Source: Escarpia spicata (lineage: Eukaryota > Annelida > Polychaeta > Sabellida > Siboglinidae). From it: a stretch of DNA of 64,000 bases. The position numbers and the translations under genes are program-made. The notes under the pieces were generated by a model that was given only the letters and a program-made list of their open reading frames with translations, was not told the origin of the DNA and ran no database searches. The stretch covers positions 22,460,120 through 22,524,119 of the forward strand of contig OZ023208.1 of the NCBI GenBank assembly GCA_963995525.1. Reading direction: 5' to 3'. Shown in pieces: positions 10,901 to 20,408 of this stretch (the first letter of the stretch is position 1; every line of letters starts with the position of its first letter).

Positions 10901-13900
10901 TCTTAATTTGTTACATATTTAAAGGTCTTAAATTTGATGAGCCCTAAGCATCATTATCTGTTTTAATGTTTGTTTTCAACTGTGCCCGCGAGGTAACTGT
11001 AGATTGTGGTTGTTGGGCTCCTAGATTGTTTTCAACTGTGCCCGTGAGGTAACTGTAGATTGTGGTTGTAGTGATCTAGTTGTGTTTTCAACTGTGCCCG
11101 TGAAGTAACTAGATTGTGGTTGTAGTGATCTAGTTGTGTTTTCAACTGTGCCCGCGAAGTAACTAGATTGTGGTTGTAGTGATCTAGTTGTGTTTTCAAC
11201 TGTGCCCGCGAGGTAACTGTAGATTGTGGTTGTAGTGATCTAGTTGTGTTTTCAACTGTGCCCACGAGGTAACTGTAGATTGTGGTTGTAGTGATCTAGT
11301 TGTGTTTTCAACTGTGCCCGTGAGGTAACTGTAGTTTGTGGTTGTAGTGATCTAGTTGTGTTTTCAACTGTGCCCGCGAGGTAACTATAGATTGTGGTTG
11401 TAGTGATCTAGTTGTGTTTTCAAATGTGCCCACGAGGTAACTGTAGATTGTGGTTGTAGTGATCTAGTTGTGTTTTCAACTGTGCCCGTGAGGTAACTGT
11501 AGTTTGTGGTTGTAGTGATCTAGTTGTGTTTTCAACTGTGCCCGCGAGGTAACTATAGATTGTGGTTGTAGTGATCTAGTTGTGTTTTCAACTGTGCCCG
11601 CGAGGTAACTGTAGATTGTGGTTGTAGTGATCTAGTTGTGTTTTCAACTGTGCCCGTGAGGTAACTGTAGATTGTGGTTGTAGTGATCTAGTTGTGTTTT
11701 CAACTGTGCCCGTGAGGTAACTGTAGTTTGTGGTTGTGGTGATCTAGTTGTGTTTTCAACTGTGCCCGCGAGGAAACTGTAGATTGTGGTTGTAGTGATC
11801 TAGTTGTGTTTTCAACTGTGCCCGCGAGGTAACTGTAGATTGTGGTTGTAGTGATCTAGTTGTGTTTTCAACTGTGCCCGCGAGGTAACTGTAGATTGTG
11901 GTTGTAGTGATCTAGTTGTGTTTTCAACTGTGCCCGTGAGGTAACTGTAGATTGTGGTTGTAGTGATCTAGTTGTGTTTTCAACTGTGCCCGCGAGGTAA
12001 CTGTAGATTGTGGTTGTAGTGATCTAGTTGTGTTTTCAACTGTGCCCGCAAGGTAACTAGTTTGTGGTTGTAGTGATCTAGTTGTGTTTTCAACTGTGCC
12101 CGCAAGGTAACTAGTTTGTGGTTGTAGTGATCTAGTTGTGTTTTCAACTGTGCCTGCAACGTAACTGTAGTTTGTGTTTGTAGTGATCTAGTTGTTTTTT
12201 CAACTGTGCCCGCAAGGTAACTGTAGTTTGTGGTTGTAGTGATCTAGTTGTGTTTTCAACTGTCCCCCCGAGGTTACTGTAGATTGTGGTTGTAGTGATC
12301 TAGTTGTGTTTTCAACTTTGACTGCGAGGAATCTGTAGATTGTGGTTGTAGTGATCTAGTTGTGTTTTCAACTGTGCCTGCGAGGAATCTGTAGATTGTG
12401 GTTGTAGTGATCTAGTTGTGTTTTCAACTGTGCCTGCAAGGTAACTGTAGTTTGTGGTTGTAGTGATCTAGTTGTGTTTTCAACTGTGCCTGCGAGGAAT
12501 CTGTAGATTGTGGTTGTAGTGATCTAGTTGTGTTTTCAACTGTGCCTGCAAGGTAACTGTAGTTTGTGGTTGTAGTGATCTAGTTGTGTTTTCAACTGTG
12601 CCTGCAATGTAACTGTAGTTTGTGTTTGTAGTGATCTAGTTGTGTTTTCAACTGTGCCCGCAAGGTAACTGTAGTTTGTGGTTGTAGTGATCTAGTTGTG
12701 TTTTCAACTGTGCCCGCAAGGTAACTGTAGTTTGTGGTTGTAGTGATCTAGTTGTGTTTTCAACTGTGCCCACGAGGTAACTGTAGATTGTGGTTGTAGT
12801 GATCTAGTTGTGTTTTCAACTGTGCCCGCGAGGTAACTGTAGATTGTGGTTGTAGTGATCTAGTTGTGTTTTCAACTGTGCCCGCGAGGTAACTGTAGAT
12901 TGTGGTTGTAGAAATCTAGTTGTGTTTTCAACTGTGCCCGCGAGGTAACTGTAGATTGTGGTTGTAGAAATCTAGTTGTGTTTTCAACTGTGCCCGCAAG
13001 GTAACTGTAGTTTGTGGTTGTAGTGATCTAGTTTTTTTTTCAACTGTGCCCGTGAGGTAACTGTAGATTGTGGTTGTAGTGATCTAGTTGTGTTTTCAAC
13101 TGTGCCCGCAAGGTAACTGTAGTTTGTGGTTGTAGTGATCTAGTTGTGTTTTCAACTGTGCCCGCAAGGTAACTGTAGTTTGTGGTTGTAGTGATCTAGT
13201 TGTGTTTTCAACTGTGGCCACGAAGGTAACTAGATTGTGGTTGTAGTGATCTAGTTGTGTTTTCAACTGTGCCCGCAAGGTAACTGTAGATTGTGGTTGT
13301 AGTGATCTAGTTGTGTTTTCAACTGTGCCCGTGAGGTAACTGTAGATTGTGGTTGTAGTGATCTAGTTGTGTTTTCAACTGTGCCCGCAAGGTAACTGTA
13401 GTTTGTGGTTGTAGTGATCTAGTTGTGTTTTCAACTGTGCCCGCAAGGTAACTGTAGTTTGTGGTTGTAGTGATCTAGTTGTGTTTTCAACTGTGGCCAC
13501 GAAGGTAACTAGATTGTGGTTGTAGTGATCTAGTTGTGTTTTCAACTGTGCCCGCAAGGTAACTGTAGATTGTGGTTGTAGTGATCTAGTTGTGTTTTCA
13601 ACTGTGCCCGTGAGGTAACTGTAGATTGTGGTTGTAGTGATCTAGTTGTGTTTTCAACTGTGCCCGCGAGGAAACTGTAGATTGTGGTTGTAGTGATCTA
13701 GTTGTGTTTTCAACTGTGCCCGTGAGGTAACTGTAGATTGTGGTTGTAGTGATCTAGTTGTGTTTGCAGAGACTCTCGACTGCGAATGACGAGATCATTG
13801 AAGTGCTGCTCTCAAAGCAACAACTCTTGACAGCTCTCAGGTAATGTGTATTTCTAATTCACCAGCAATAAAAGTCACAATAATTTGTAATTCATGCTAT

Positions 13901-15407
13901 GAAAAGTTGGTTGTTTTAGAACCCAATTTTGACAGGAATGATCAAAGTAGAAAGGTTGTGCAAAACATCAGTACTCCAAAGTTTCATTGTATCTGTTAAA
14001 ATTATCACACTTGATTACTGGATAAATATTTATGTAATGTTGTTAAAGCATTTGTGAGTTTAATAGGTAGACATCTTAGATTTTATTTTATCTGAACAAA
14101 AACAGGAAAACATCAAACTAGTTTCCGTGAAGTAAGACCACATTTATCCAGTGCAATTACAGTGGACACTTACTGTTAAGGTTCCCGCGGGACTGGGGCC
14201 AGTGTTACGTGAATGCAAGGTGGCCATATTATACGATTAATTTTCTGTACTTCACTGTTACAGTAATAATTTGGGACTGTCCTAGGGTGACCTTAATTGT
14301 GAGGTGGCTGTATTACTAAGGTGACCATAAAGCAAAGTTTGACTGAATTAACTTGATTTCACATGGCAGAATAACAGAAATGTTATGCTGATAATAACAG
14401 TAGTAGCAGGACATCTAATCAGTGTAATTGCTAGTGCATCAATAACACAGATACCTTGTGAGGACATCTTTTTGAGCATCAGGTTTAGGGAGAACAGAAC
14501 TCGGCAAATAAGTTACAGTCTTTAAAATGAATACTTCAATTAAATACTGTCTTTGAATATGCAGGTTTGTGCGCAGCGTTGGTACGGCTGACCAGGTTTC
14601 TGCCAGGAAGTTCCTGGAAGCTGCCCAGAACACAAACGATGCGATGCTCTTCTATACAGTGTTCAAATTCTTCGAGCAGAGGAATGTTCGACTCAGGGGA
14701 AATCCACAGTTTCCACAAGGTACAGCTCAGGGTTAACACTGTTGAAACAAGGACACATTCTCAATCGAGAGGCCGGTGTTAAAATCTGCTTGCTGCCATT
14801 TCGAAATTGGGGCTTCATATTGGTATAGTTCACTTAGCTATGTAAAAGGGTAGCTAAACAATAGTAGAATTATGAGAATTAATATTCTGTGCAGTAATTG
14901 CACCATGGCTGAATGCTTCCAATATGAGTTGGTGTTGCAATTTACTTGTCCAGTAGGGGTGAAATATAATAATGCCTTATAAGAATTACAAAGAACTTGT
15001 TCCTATACAATATATAAGAATATAAGATTTTACATACAAGTGTCACCATCATAAGATTGTAACAACATATTGAATTCAAAATAAGGATGGAACTTGAAGT
15101 CGACAGTGCTGTCTATAGAATCTGGTCGAAGGGCAGGAAGTTATCAATTTGTTTCTTTATTTTAGTTTTAAAATGAGACATGTTTCACAAGTCCAGTCGT
15201 CTGTCTTGTTATTCTCCCTGCTCAATGTCTGTGTGTACTGATACTGGGAGTGACAGTTTCATGATCCTTTCTTTATGACTAACTTACCATGTTAGTGATC
15301 GTTGTTTTGTTTTTTCAGGGGATCACTGCTGTCAGTATGTGAAGCGCTTCGAGTCACTATTTGGCACTGAAGCATTGGCCAAGTCGGCAAATCTTACTGT
15401 CACATGA
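366..15407 (+). CDS. RMC1: Regulator of MON1-CCZ1 complex (Mic1/C18orf8 family), C-terminal half, 11 exons
   Basis: RMC1 is the third subunit of the metazoan MON1-CCZ1 guanine-exchange factor, which activates Rab7 on late endosomes and autophagosomes. Exons: 366-477, 2289-2342, 2632-2690, 6627-6800, 7585-7695, 8781-8858, 9862-9966, 10521-10589, 13770-13840, 14565-14719, 15319-15407 (stop TGA 15405-15407). All joins are GT-AG and phases agree throughout, giving 358 residues, about the C-terminal half of a family of roughly 650. Diagnostic stretches are LFDIKL, SNWIVFQPNIVI-like (read DSPNWIVFQP), the Mic1-domain core QFLQYHVLSDSKPLACLLLS, LDMLKRLSTANDEI, and FFEQRNVRLRGNP near the end. The N-terminal WD/beta-propeller half lies left of the window. 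No frameshift or stop is seen. Introns 3, 4, 5 and 8 are swollen by minisatellites that run up to the acceptor. Identification rests on remembered family sequence and is very secure. Confidence 0.95.
502..1722 (+). repeat. GGT-rich trinucleotide minisatellite in RMC1 intron 1
   Basis: About 1.2 kb is built almost wholly from GGT, GAT, TGT, AGT and CAGTGG words, with strong G-over-C strand bias. Larger blocks are duplicated: the block starting GGCTATGGTGGTGATGG at 571 recurs at 994, a shift of 423 bp. Within it GGAGGTGGCAGTGATGATT blocks recur two or three times. Because the period is three, both strands look open (Gly/Ser/Cys-rich, Val-rich and His/Thr-rich frames), but it starts 25 bases after a splice donor and is intronic. 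The remainder of the intron to 2288 is AT-rich with nothing else recognisable. Confidence 0.9.
2735..6626 (+). repeat. 46-bp acceptor-spanning minisatellite, about 84 copies (RMC1 intron 3)
   Basis: The unit is TGTCAGTTGATAGACTG, then TATCCATGTGTGTTTG, then TTCTCCCTTGCAG. The final 3' splice site is CTCTCTCTATTGCAG followed by exon sequence TGTCAGTTAATAGACTTCC, so every unit contains a copy of the polypyrimidine tract, the AG and about 17 bases of exon edge. The array fills nearly all of the 3.9-kb intron. Units from about 4770 on include variants CTTATAGTATAAATTGATAG and TTTCAGTTGATAG. They are organised in a higher-order period of 414 bp (nine units), seen as three near-identical blocks ending at 5728, 6142 and 6556. 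Confidence 0.95.
7055..7580 (+). repeat. About 22-bp minisatellite (RMC1 intron 4)
   Basis: The unit is approximately GTGTGCTGTATTGAGTTGCC, with TTGTCAT or TTGCCCT variants, repeated imperfectly about 24 times. The last copy, GTGCTGTATTGAGTGTTG, runs directly into the acceptor TTCCACAG that precedes the exon at 7585. Units do not contain the AG, so this array only abuts the splice site. The intron part before it (6801-7054) shows nothing. Confidence 0.85.
7703..7974 (+). repeat. About 50-bp repeats and (CA)n microsatellite (RMC1 intron 5)
   Basis: Three imperfect copies of a GGACACATAGACAGTCACATGCAC block start seven bases after the donor at 7696. They are followed by GTACGCACGCATG-type runs and a pure (AC)n run at 7911-7974. 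Confidence 0.85.
8360..8780 (+). repeat. 40-bp acceptor-plus-donor minisatellite (RMC1 intron 5)
   Basis: About ten units of 40 bp. Each begins GAGATCAGCTGTAAGTTC and ends GGTTGATGTTTGCAG. The adjoining exon at 8781 begins GAGGTCAGCTATAAGTTC and is preceded by GGTTGTTGTTTGCAG, so the unit spans the intron/exon boundary. In most units the exon-like part has TATAAG changed to TGTAAG, which creates a consensus donor GTAAGT ten bases after the AG. Earlier units (8380-8470) are more diverged. Confidence 0.95.
9296..9515. mobile_element. Short non-autonomous repeat, copy 1 (RMC1 intron 6)
   Basis: This block starts TGGTCAAACTTTGTTTTATGG and ends AAGGTTCCACTGTG. A related block in opposite orientation lies at 14158-14346 (ACAGTGGACACTT ... 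CATAAAGCAAAGTTTGAC). Shared inner words are GGTGACCTTAAT and CACCTCAC. It looks like a small DNA-transposon derivative, but terminal repeats and target duplications are not clear enough for a family call. Confidence 0.5.
9528..9855 (+). mobile_element. tRNA-derived SINE next to an exon (RMC1 intron 6)
   Basis: A tRNA-like head holds an A-box-like region (TAGCACAGTGAATAGAGC) and a perfect B box, GGTTCGAATCC, at about 9582-9592. The middle (CTTGGGCAAATTTTGTCACTC ... CACTCAGCTGCATGACTGAGTACCTGGC) resembles the deeply conserved central domain of metazoan SINEs. The tail (TAAAGCGCTTTGAG ... GCGCCATATAAGAA) resembles LINE-related SINE ends and closes with GTTGTTGTTGTG. The anticodon arm does not fold as a working tRNA, so it is not a tRNA gene. 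The tail stops only a few bases before the acceptor TTCTTGCAG of exon 9862-9966. Confidence 0.8.
10972..13769 (+). repeat. 56-bp minisatellite, about 50 copies (RMC1 intron 8)
   Basis: The unit is GTAGTGATCTAGTTGTG, then TTTTCAACTGTGCCCGCGAG, then GTAACTGTAGATTGTGGTT. The last, partial unit (GTAGTGATCTAGTTGTG at 13747-13763) runs straight into TTTGCAG, the acceptor of exon 13770. The branch/pyrimidine region of the real splice site is therefore array material. Each unit also holds a donor-like GAG-GTAACT. Exon homology within units is weak, seen only in older units with GACTGCGAGG. A 279-bp higher-order duplication is visible: the blocks beginning at 13096 and 13375 are nearly identical. Confidence 0.92.
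14158..14346. mobile_element. Short non-autonomous repeat, copy 2 (RMC1 intron 9)
   Basis: This is the inverted relative of the block at 9296-9515. It starts ACAGTGGACACTTACTG and ends GGTGACCATAAAGCAAAGTTTG. The copies are diverged, which suggests old insertions. Confidence 0.45.
14735..15000 (+). mobile_element. Degenerate SINE, same family as 9528 (RMC1 intron 10)
   Basis: The words CATTCTCAATCGAGAGGCCGG, TTCACTTAGCTATG, GCTGAATGCTTCC, GGGGTGAAAT and GCCTTATAAGAA occur in the same order as in the better-preserved SINE at 9528-9855. The B box is decayed (GGTGTTAAAATC). The rest of the intron to 15318 shows nothing further. Confidence 0.55.
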
Positions 15408-16340
15408 ATGAGCCTGATGGACAACTATTGAGTGCCATAGTTGTGTGACTGTACGGTTCCACATTGTGGGGCTACCTTGTGCCCAAATCGTGTGGCTGTT
15501 GGGTGCCCAGATTGTGGACAGCCTTGTGCCCAATTTGTGTGGCTATTGGGTGCCCAGATTGTGGGGCTGCTTTTTGTCCAAGTCATGTGGCTGTTTGGTA
15601 CCCAGATTGTGCCCAAGTCATGTGGCTGTTGGGCACCCATATTGCATTGCTGCCTTGTACCCAAGTTGTGTGGCTGTTGGGCTCCTAGATTGTGGGGCTG
15701 CTTTGTGCCCAAGTCATGTGGCTGTTGGGTGCCCAGATTGTGGGGCTGCGTTGTGTCCAGATTATGTCGCCTTGTATTACGTGGAAATAATGCAGCCTAT
15801 AGGTTTCATTCACATATTTCCATTCTACAACATTCCTTCCATGAATTAATTAATTTGACGTGTACATGCTCTGTATGTACTAACTAGGTATGCACAAGTT
15901 AACTTACCTTAAGTCTGCCAAATGGTGTTCGTAAAGCACATATGACCCAGGTGTATATAGTTTGATAACCCAATCATTTCAATCAAACTACCATTTAACG
16001 CCAAACTGAAGGAGTTTCTGGAACTTGATAATGTAATCGAACCTTTACAGAAAATTGTTTAGACATTAACTAGGGCAAGTGCAATTTTTCTTACCATTTG
16101 TCGTAGTTTCATTCTTAAATAAAATGTTTGATTAGTGCATTTACGGAAGTCTATAATGCCATATTTATTTAACGTTATCTACATTTTGTAGAGTTGTTTC
16201 GTGTACAAAAGTATTTATAAAATAGCACGGTAGAGTGCTTCCCCTGGCGGTGGAGAGGGTAACTTAGTTATAATGTATCAGGTGCTACCATCTGGTGAAC
16301 ATAATAAAACTGTTGACAATTCACTTGTTGCATGTTATTA
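15408..16340 (+). other. RMC1: RMC1 3' UTR with polyadenylation signals
   Basis: After the stop there is no further exon. AATAAA occurs at 16118-16123 and at 16313-16318; the latter is followed by a T/G-rich stretch (TTGACAATTCACTTGTTGC) fitting a cleavage region near 16335. The transcript end is inferred only. Confidence 0.55.
15436..15770 (+). repeat. About 48-bp minisatellite in RMC1 3' UTR
   Basis: Imperfect units combine GCCCAAGTCATGTGGCTGTT with GGGTGCCCAGATTGTGGGGC. Roughly seven copies follow the stop codon within 30 bases. The open frames across it on both strands are a by-product of repetition. Confidence 0.85.
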
Positions 16341-16465
16341 TTATTCAGTTTTCTGGGTGATCGTGATGTTGTGCAACGTAGCAATCCATCGCCTATCATA
16401 TAACCGTAGGGCTCGTTGTTGCGCCATCTGACGTCCTATCTCCACATATGTCGGTCCCTTACCAG

Positions 16466-16850
16466 GGCCGTATCCAAGGCCAGAAAACCTCCACAACTGC
16501 ACCCCTTTGAGGCTCGGCTAAAACCTCCACTGGCACCGGAACCAAATCAATATTTTGTGGGCTGAGCCACAGCTTGAGCAGGACTCCGTTGTTGGATGAT
16601 AACATCGGAAGATGGGAGACGGGGGGTGCAGTTGACAGTTTTTCGCAGTTACTATCAGAATTCGGAAGCTCACTACAAACCTCCAATTATACCCCCCCCC
16701 CCCCGCGTCCTGGGACTATTCTAAAGGGGGACGCATTCAAAAGGTCTGGGAAAGGGGCGTAACGGGAGCACATTCCAAAGGCCTAGAGTGCAGCCAAATT
16801 CCAAAGGTCTAGGGAGCATGTGCAAATACCCATGATCCGCCTATGCTTAC
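16466..16850. repeat. Dispersed repeat related to 44735-45080
   Basis: Shared words with the block at 44.7-45.1 kb include AAAACCTCCACTGGC / AAAACTTCCACTGGC, GGCTGAGCCACAGCTTGAGCA / GTCTGAGCCGAAGCTTCAGCA and GATAACATCGGAAGA. It contains a C14 run at about 16691 and ends near GGATCCGCCTATG-like sequence (GATCCGCCTATGCTTA). No coding capacity is seen, and the mobile-element class is unknown. Confidence 0.5.
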
Positions 16851-17422
16851 TTGCATGTGCATCGTATGGAACTCGAGTCCTGACCATTCTGGGTAGGCAT
16901 TGTAGGGCCTACAATGCCCCACTTGGAACATAATTAAATTGGGACATTTCACTCAACCAGGGGCATATAGGTACATGTGTGCTTGGACAGTTATCAGGAG
17001 CAGACATGGTTGGGGAACATGTGCCAAATCGTGGCCTTTTTGGTTGCCTATAAAGCGCTAACCGTTAGTTGAAATGGGTATGATTCCAAGCCTATGAAAG
17101 TTCGCCTTCGAGTCAGTGATCAGTCAAAAGGGCTGCTTTGTGGTCGAATTGATGCGTACTTGTTTGCCTATACATTGATGCCTGTCCAACCTCTTCTTAT
17201 GTTTACCTCAGAACTCTGTATCAGCCACACGTGTGGCTAGAGTATTGTCGAACTTGGGTGGACCGTCGCAGGTAGGGGGTGGTGCAACGCTGGCTTAGGT
17301 CTATAGTCGGTGTGCCTATAGCTTCGTGAGCGTGGATTACTTTAGGCAGGCGAGAGGAGATGCTTTCTAAACGAGTCCAGTGATTGTTTGCTAACTACCT
17401 GTTGTGTGCATTTGTTCCATCA
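16851..17422. other. Intergenic, nothing recognised
   Basis: Unique-looking intergenic DNA lies between the RMC1 end and LINE copy A. No open frame, RNA gene or repeat was recognised. Confidence 0.4.
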
Positions 17423-17519
17423 TTTAACAAGATTTAACAAGATTGCCACCCAGAGAATTAACTCTAGGTAGCAGGTGGACAAGGAAGCCCTTGGCTTTTC
17501 GAGAGTCCGACCTTTTTAT

Positions 17520-20408
17520 CTATGTGTATCCCGCCCGTCTGAGGTATGTGTCGATTTTATTTTTAAACATGTTCACGCTACTAGCACCCACACAATCAGC
17601 AGGTAATCTGTTCCATTCATTTACAGTCCTTTGTGAAAATGAAAACTTTCTTATATCCAATCTACTCTGCTCCTTTGCTAATGCAAGATCATGTCCTCTA
17701 GTCCTTCTATCTTTCAAAAACATATTTCTATCAATATTTTCATAACCCTTCAATATTTTAAACACTTCTATCTGATCTCCTCTCAATCTCCTGGTCTCTA
17801 GTGTTGTTAAACCGCATTTTTTTAGGCGTATTTCATAACAAAGATCCCTCAGATTTTGTATCATTTTAGTTGCTCTCCTCTGCACTCTTTCTAGCATATC
17901 TATGTCCTTCCTGCGATATGGCCTCCACGCTTGAATACAATATTCTAAATGAGGCCTAACTATTGTTTTGTACAGCGGTATTATTAGCTCTTTTTCCTTA
18001 TACGTTATGTTTCGCCTAATTAATCCAAGGATTTGATTTCCCTTTGAAGCTGCAATTCCGCACTGCTCTGAAATCTTCATATCAGCACTAACGGTTAACC
18101 CTAAGTCCTTTTCTTTTACAGTAGTACTTAGTACAGTACCCCCCATTGTATATTCTATCTCTTCGTTCCCATGTCCTATGTGGAGGCATTTACATTTCCC
18201 AAAATTGAACATCATTTGCCATTTTTCAGACCATTTCATCAACCTGTCAAGATCATCTTGTAAATGCTGTCTATCTCCATCACTTTTAATCCTTCTAAAC
18301 ACTTTTGTATCATCCGCAAATTTCAACACCTTGCTTGTTATTTCATCATCCAAATCGTTGTTGTATATTAAGAATAATATAGGACCTAATACTGATCCCT
18401 GTGGTACCCCACTCAATACCGATTTCCAGTTTGAAGCCTCCCCATCAACTACTACACGTTGTCTTCTGTCAATCAGCCATTGTTCTATCCAGTTTATTAT
18501 ACCATTTCCTATGCCATGGGCCTTTAGTTTAAGCAGTAATCTTTGATGTGGTACTTTGTCAAAAGCTTTTTGAAAATCTAAGTAGACTATATCTACTGGT
18601 GTTCCCTCATCTACCCACTTAGTGATGTCTTCCAAAAAACATAACATATTTGTTAAGCATGACCTCGCTTTAAAAAAACCATGTTGAGATGGGTTTATCA
18701 AGTTTTGTTTAACAAGAAAATCCACCATGTGATCTTTAATTAGTCTTTCTAATAATTTACAAATCACTGATGTTAAACTCACTGGTCTATAGTTCTCTGA
18801 CTTGTTTCTCGAACCTTTTTTGAATAACGGTATAATGTTTGCTTCTTTCCATTCTAAAGGAACCACTCCCTCTTCTAATGACAAGTTGAAAACTGTTGCA
18901 AGTGGTATGCTAATTTGTTCTACAATTTCCAATAGTAGTTTGGGTGGAATACCATCCACTCCAGGTGATTTATTTTCCTTCATAGCCCTTATTTTCTTAG
19001 CTACCATTTCCGGGGTTACAATTAATTGTCCTAAATAGTCTGAATCTGCCCCCTTGAACTTAGCCTCTGGTATTGGCAGTGAACTAATATCTTCCCTGGT
19101 AAACACTGAACTAAAGTACTCATTCAGGTCTTCTGCCATTATGAATCCCTCTGATATCATATTTCCAGCACTATCTTCTAGAGGACCGACCTTATCTTGA
19201 ACTTTCTGTTTGCTTCGAACATACGCATAAAAACTCTTGCTGTCATGTTTTATATTACTAGCTAATTGTTGTTCATAGCTTCTCTTTGAATTTCTAATTT
19301 CAGCTGTAGCTTGGTTAAGTGCTTCTTTATAATTGTTGTAGTCTTCATCATTTCCAGTACATCTATATGACTTCCACATCATTTGTTTATACTTAATTTT
19401 TCTAATGGCTTCTTTCGATAAGTGTTTCTTTTTGGACCGTTTTCCTTGTTTTTTGAAGGGTACAAATTTATCGATTATGCACTTAATTTCACTCTTTAAT
19501 ATATTCCAGCATTCTGTTGCCGTCTTATTTTTCAGTGTCTTATTCCAGTCTATCTTTGCTAAATATTTCCTCATGTCCTTATACCTTCCTTTGTGGACAT
19601 TTCTCCTATACTGCTTTTTGCTATTCCTTTCTGATTTTACTTTGATGGTAAAATGTATCTGGTTGTGATCGCTACTCCCCAGTGGCTCACATATCTTGAC
19701 ATTGTCAACTAATTCATTCTGTGAGGACAAAACTATGTCTAACACATTCTCACCCCTGGTTGGTTCTAGCACATGTTGAGAAAGGAATGTATCTTGAACT
19801 AAAACTAAAAACTTGTGGTCCTCTCTCCCCATACTCTGTAGAGATTTCCATTGTATATGCCCATGGTTAAAATCCCCCATAATAATACAGTCCCGTTTGC
19901 TTACTTCCCTTATAGCGTTTTGTATTTTTTCATTCTCTTCTATGCTTATGTTTGGACTTCGATAAACTAACCCAACTGTTAACGTTGAGTTTCCTGTAAC
20001 TATGTTACACCAAACAGCTTCTTCGCAATCTGCTTCTCTTTCTAATTTTATTTCATAAGCCTGAATAGATTCTTTAATATATAAAATAACTCCACCTCCC
20101 TTTCTTCCTATTCTATCTTTTCTAAACATTACATATCCTGTCAGTCCCAATTCAGCATCTGATATATCGGTGGTGGTCCAGGATTCGGTTATACCTATTA
20201 TATGAGGGTCAATATCTTCTACCATAATGTTTAGTTCATTTCTTTTGTTTACTATACTCCTTGCATTTAAACAAACACATTTATATCCAGCTTCAGAAGA
20301 GTTTTCCAGACTGTTATTTGTTGATTTATTTGTGCTGTCTTTATCTATGCCTCCATTTTCAGGCTTTTCTGTGAGTCCCCCCTGTGAATCTAGTTTAAAT
20401 AGATGCAA
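17520..20408 (-). CDS. LINE ORF2: endonuclease-reverse transcriptase (copy A), intact
   Basis: A 962-codon uninterrupted frame encodes the enzyme that nicks target DNA and reverse-transcribes the element's RNA. The APE-type endonuclease spans about residues 40-270: LNARSIVNK, ITESW, GDFNHGHIQW and the SSDHN catalytic end are all present. The reverse transcriptase spans about 470-760, with FQKAFDKVPHQ, GVPQGSVLGPILF and the FADD active site. A C-terminal region follows with RPHLEYCIQAW and QRRATKMI. No stop or frameshift is present, which is unusual among the LINE copies here and suggests a young insertion. The start Met at 20408 overlaps the end of ORF1 by 19 bases. It is a transposon protein, not a host gene. 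Confidence 0.93.
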   Translation of the reverse strand: MHLFKLDSQGGLTEKPENGGIDKDSTNKSTNNSLENSSEAGYKCVCLNARSIVNKRNELNIMVEDIDPHIIGITESWTTTDISDAELGLTGYVMFRKDRIGRKGGGVILYIKESIQAYEIKLEREADCEEAVWCNIVTGNSTLTVGLVYRSPNISIEENEKIQNAIREVSKRDCIIMGDFNHGHIQWKSLQSMGREDHKFLVLVQDTFLSQHVLEPTRGENVLDIVLSSQNELVDNVKICEPLGSSDHNQIHFTIKVKSERNSKKQYRRNVHKGRYKDMRKYLAKIDWNKTLKNKTATECWNILKSEIKCIIDKFVPFKKQGKRSKKKHLSKEAIRKIKYKQMMWKSYRCTGNDEDYNNYKEALNQATAEIRNSKRSYEQQLASNIKHDSKSFYAYVRSKQKVQDKVGPLEDSAGNMISEGFIMAEDLNEYFSSVFTREDISSLPIPEAKFKGADSDYLGQLIVTPEMVAKKIRAMKENKSPGVDGIPPKLLLEIVEQISIPLATVFNLSLEEGVVPLEWKEANIIPLFKKGSRNKSENYRPVSLTSVICKLLERLIKDHMVDFLVKQNLINPSQHGFFKARSCLTNMLCFLEDITKWVDEGTPVDIVYLDFQKAFDKVPHQRLLLKLKAHGIGNGIINWIEQWLIDRRQRVVVDGEASNWKSVLSGVPQGSVLGPILFLIYNNDLDDEITSKVLKFADDTKVFRRIKSDGDRQHLQDDLDRLMKWSEKWQMMFNFGKCKCLHIGHGNEEIEYTMGGTVLSTTVKEKDLGLTVSADMKISEQCGIAASKGNQILGLIRRNITYKEKELIIPLYKTIVRPHLEYCIQAWRPYRRKDIDMLERVQRRATKMIQNLRDLCYEIRLKKCGLTTLETRRLRGDQIEVFKILKGYENIDRNMFLKDRRTRGHDLALAKEQSRLDIRKFSFSQRTVNEWNRLPADCVGASSVNMFKNKIDTYLRRAGYT

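Noticed and set aside
11032..13557. Repeated minus-strand frames with TQLDHYNH words
   Set aside because: Products of the 56-bp minisatellite, not genes.
15441..15887. 148-residue cysteine-rich frame after the RMC1 stop
   Set aside because: It is the translated 3' UTR minisatellite; three frames are open in parallel.
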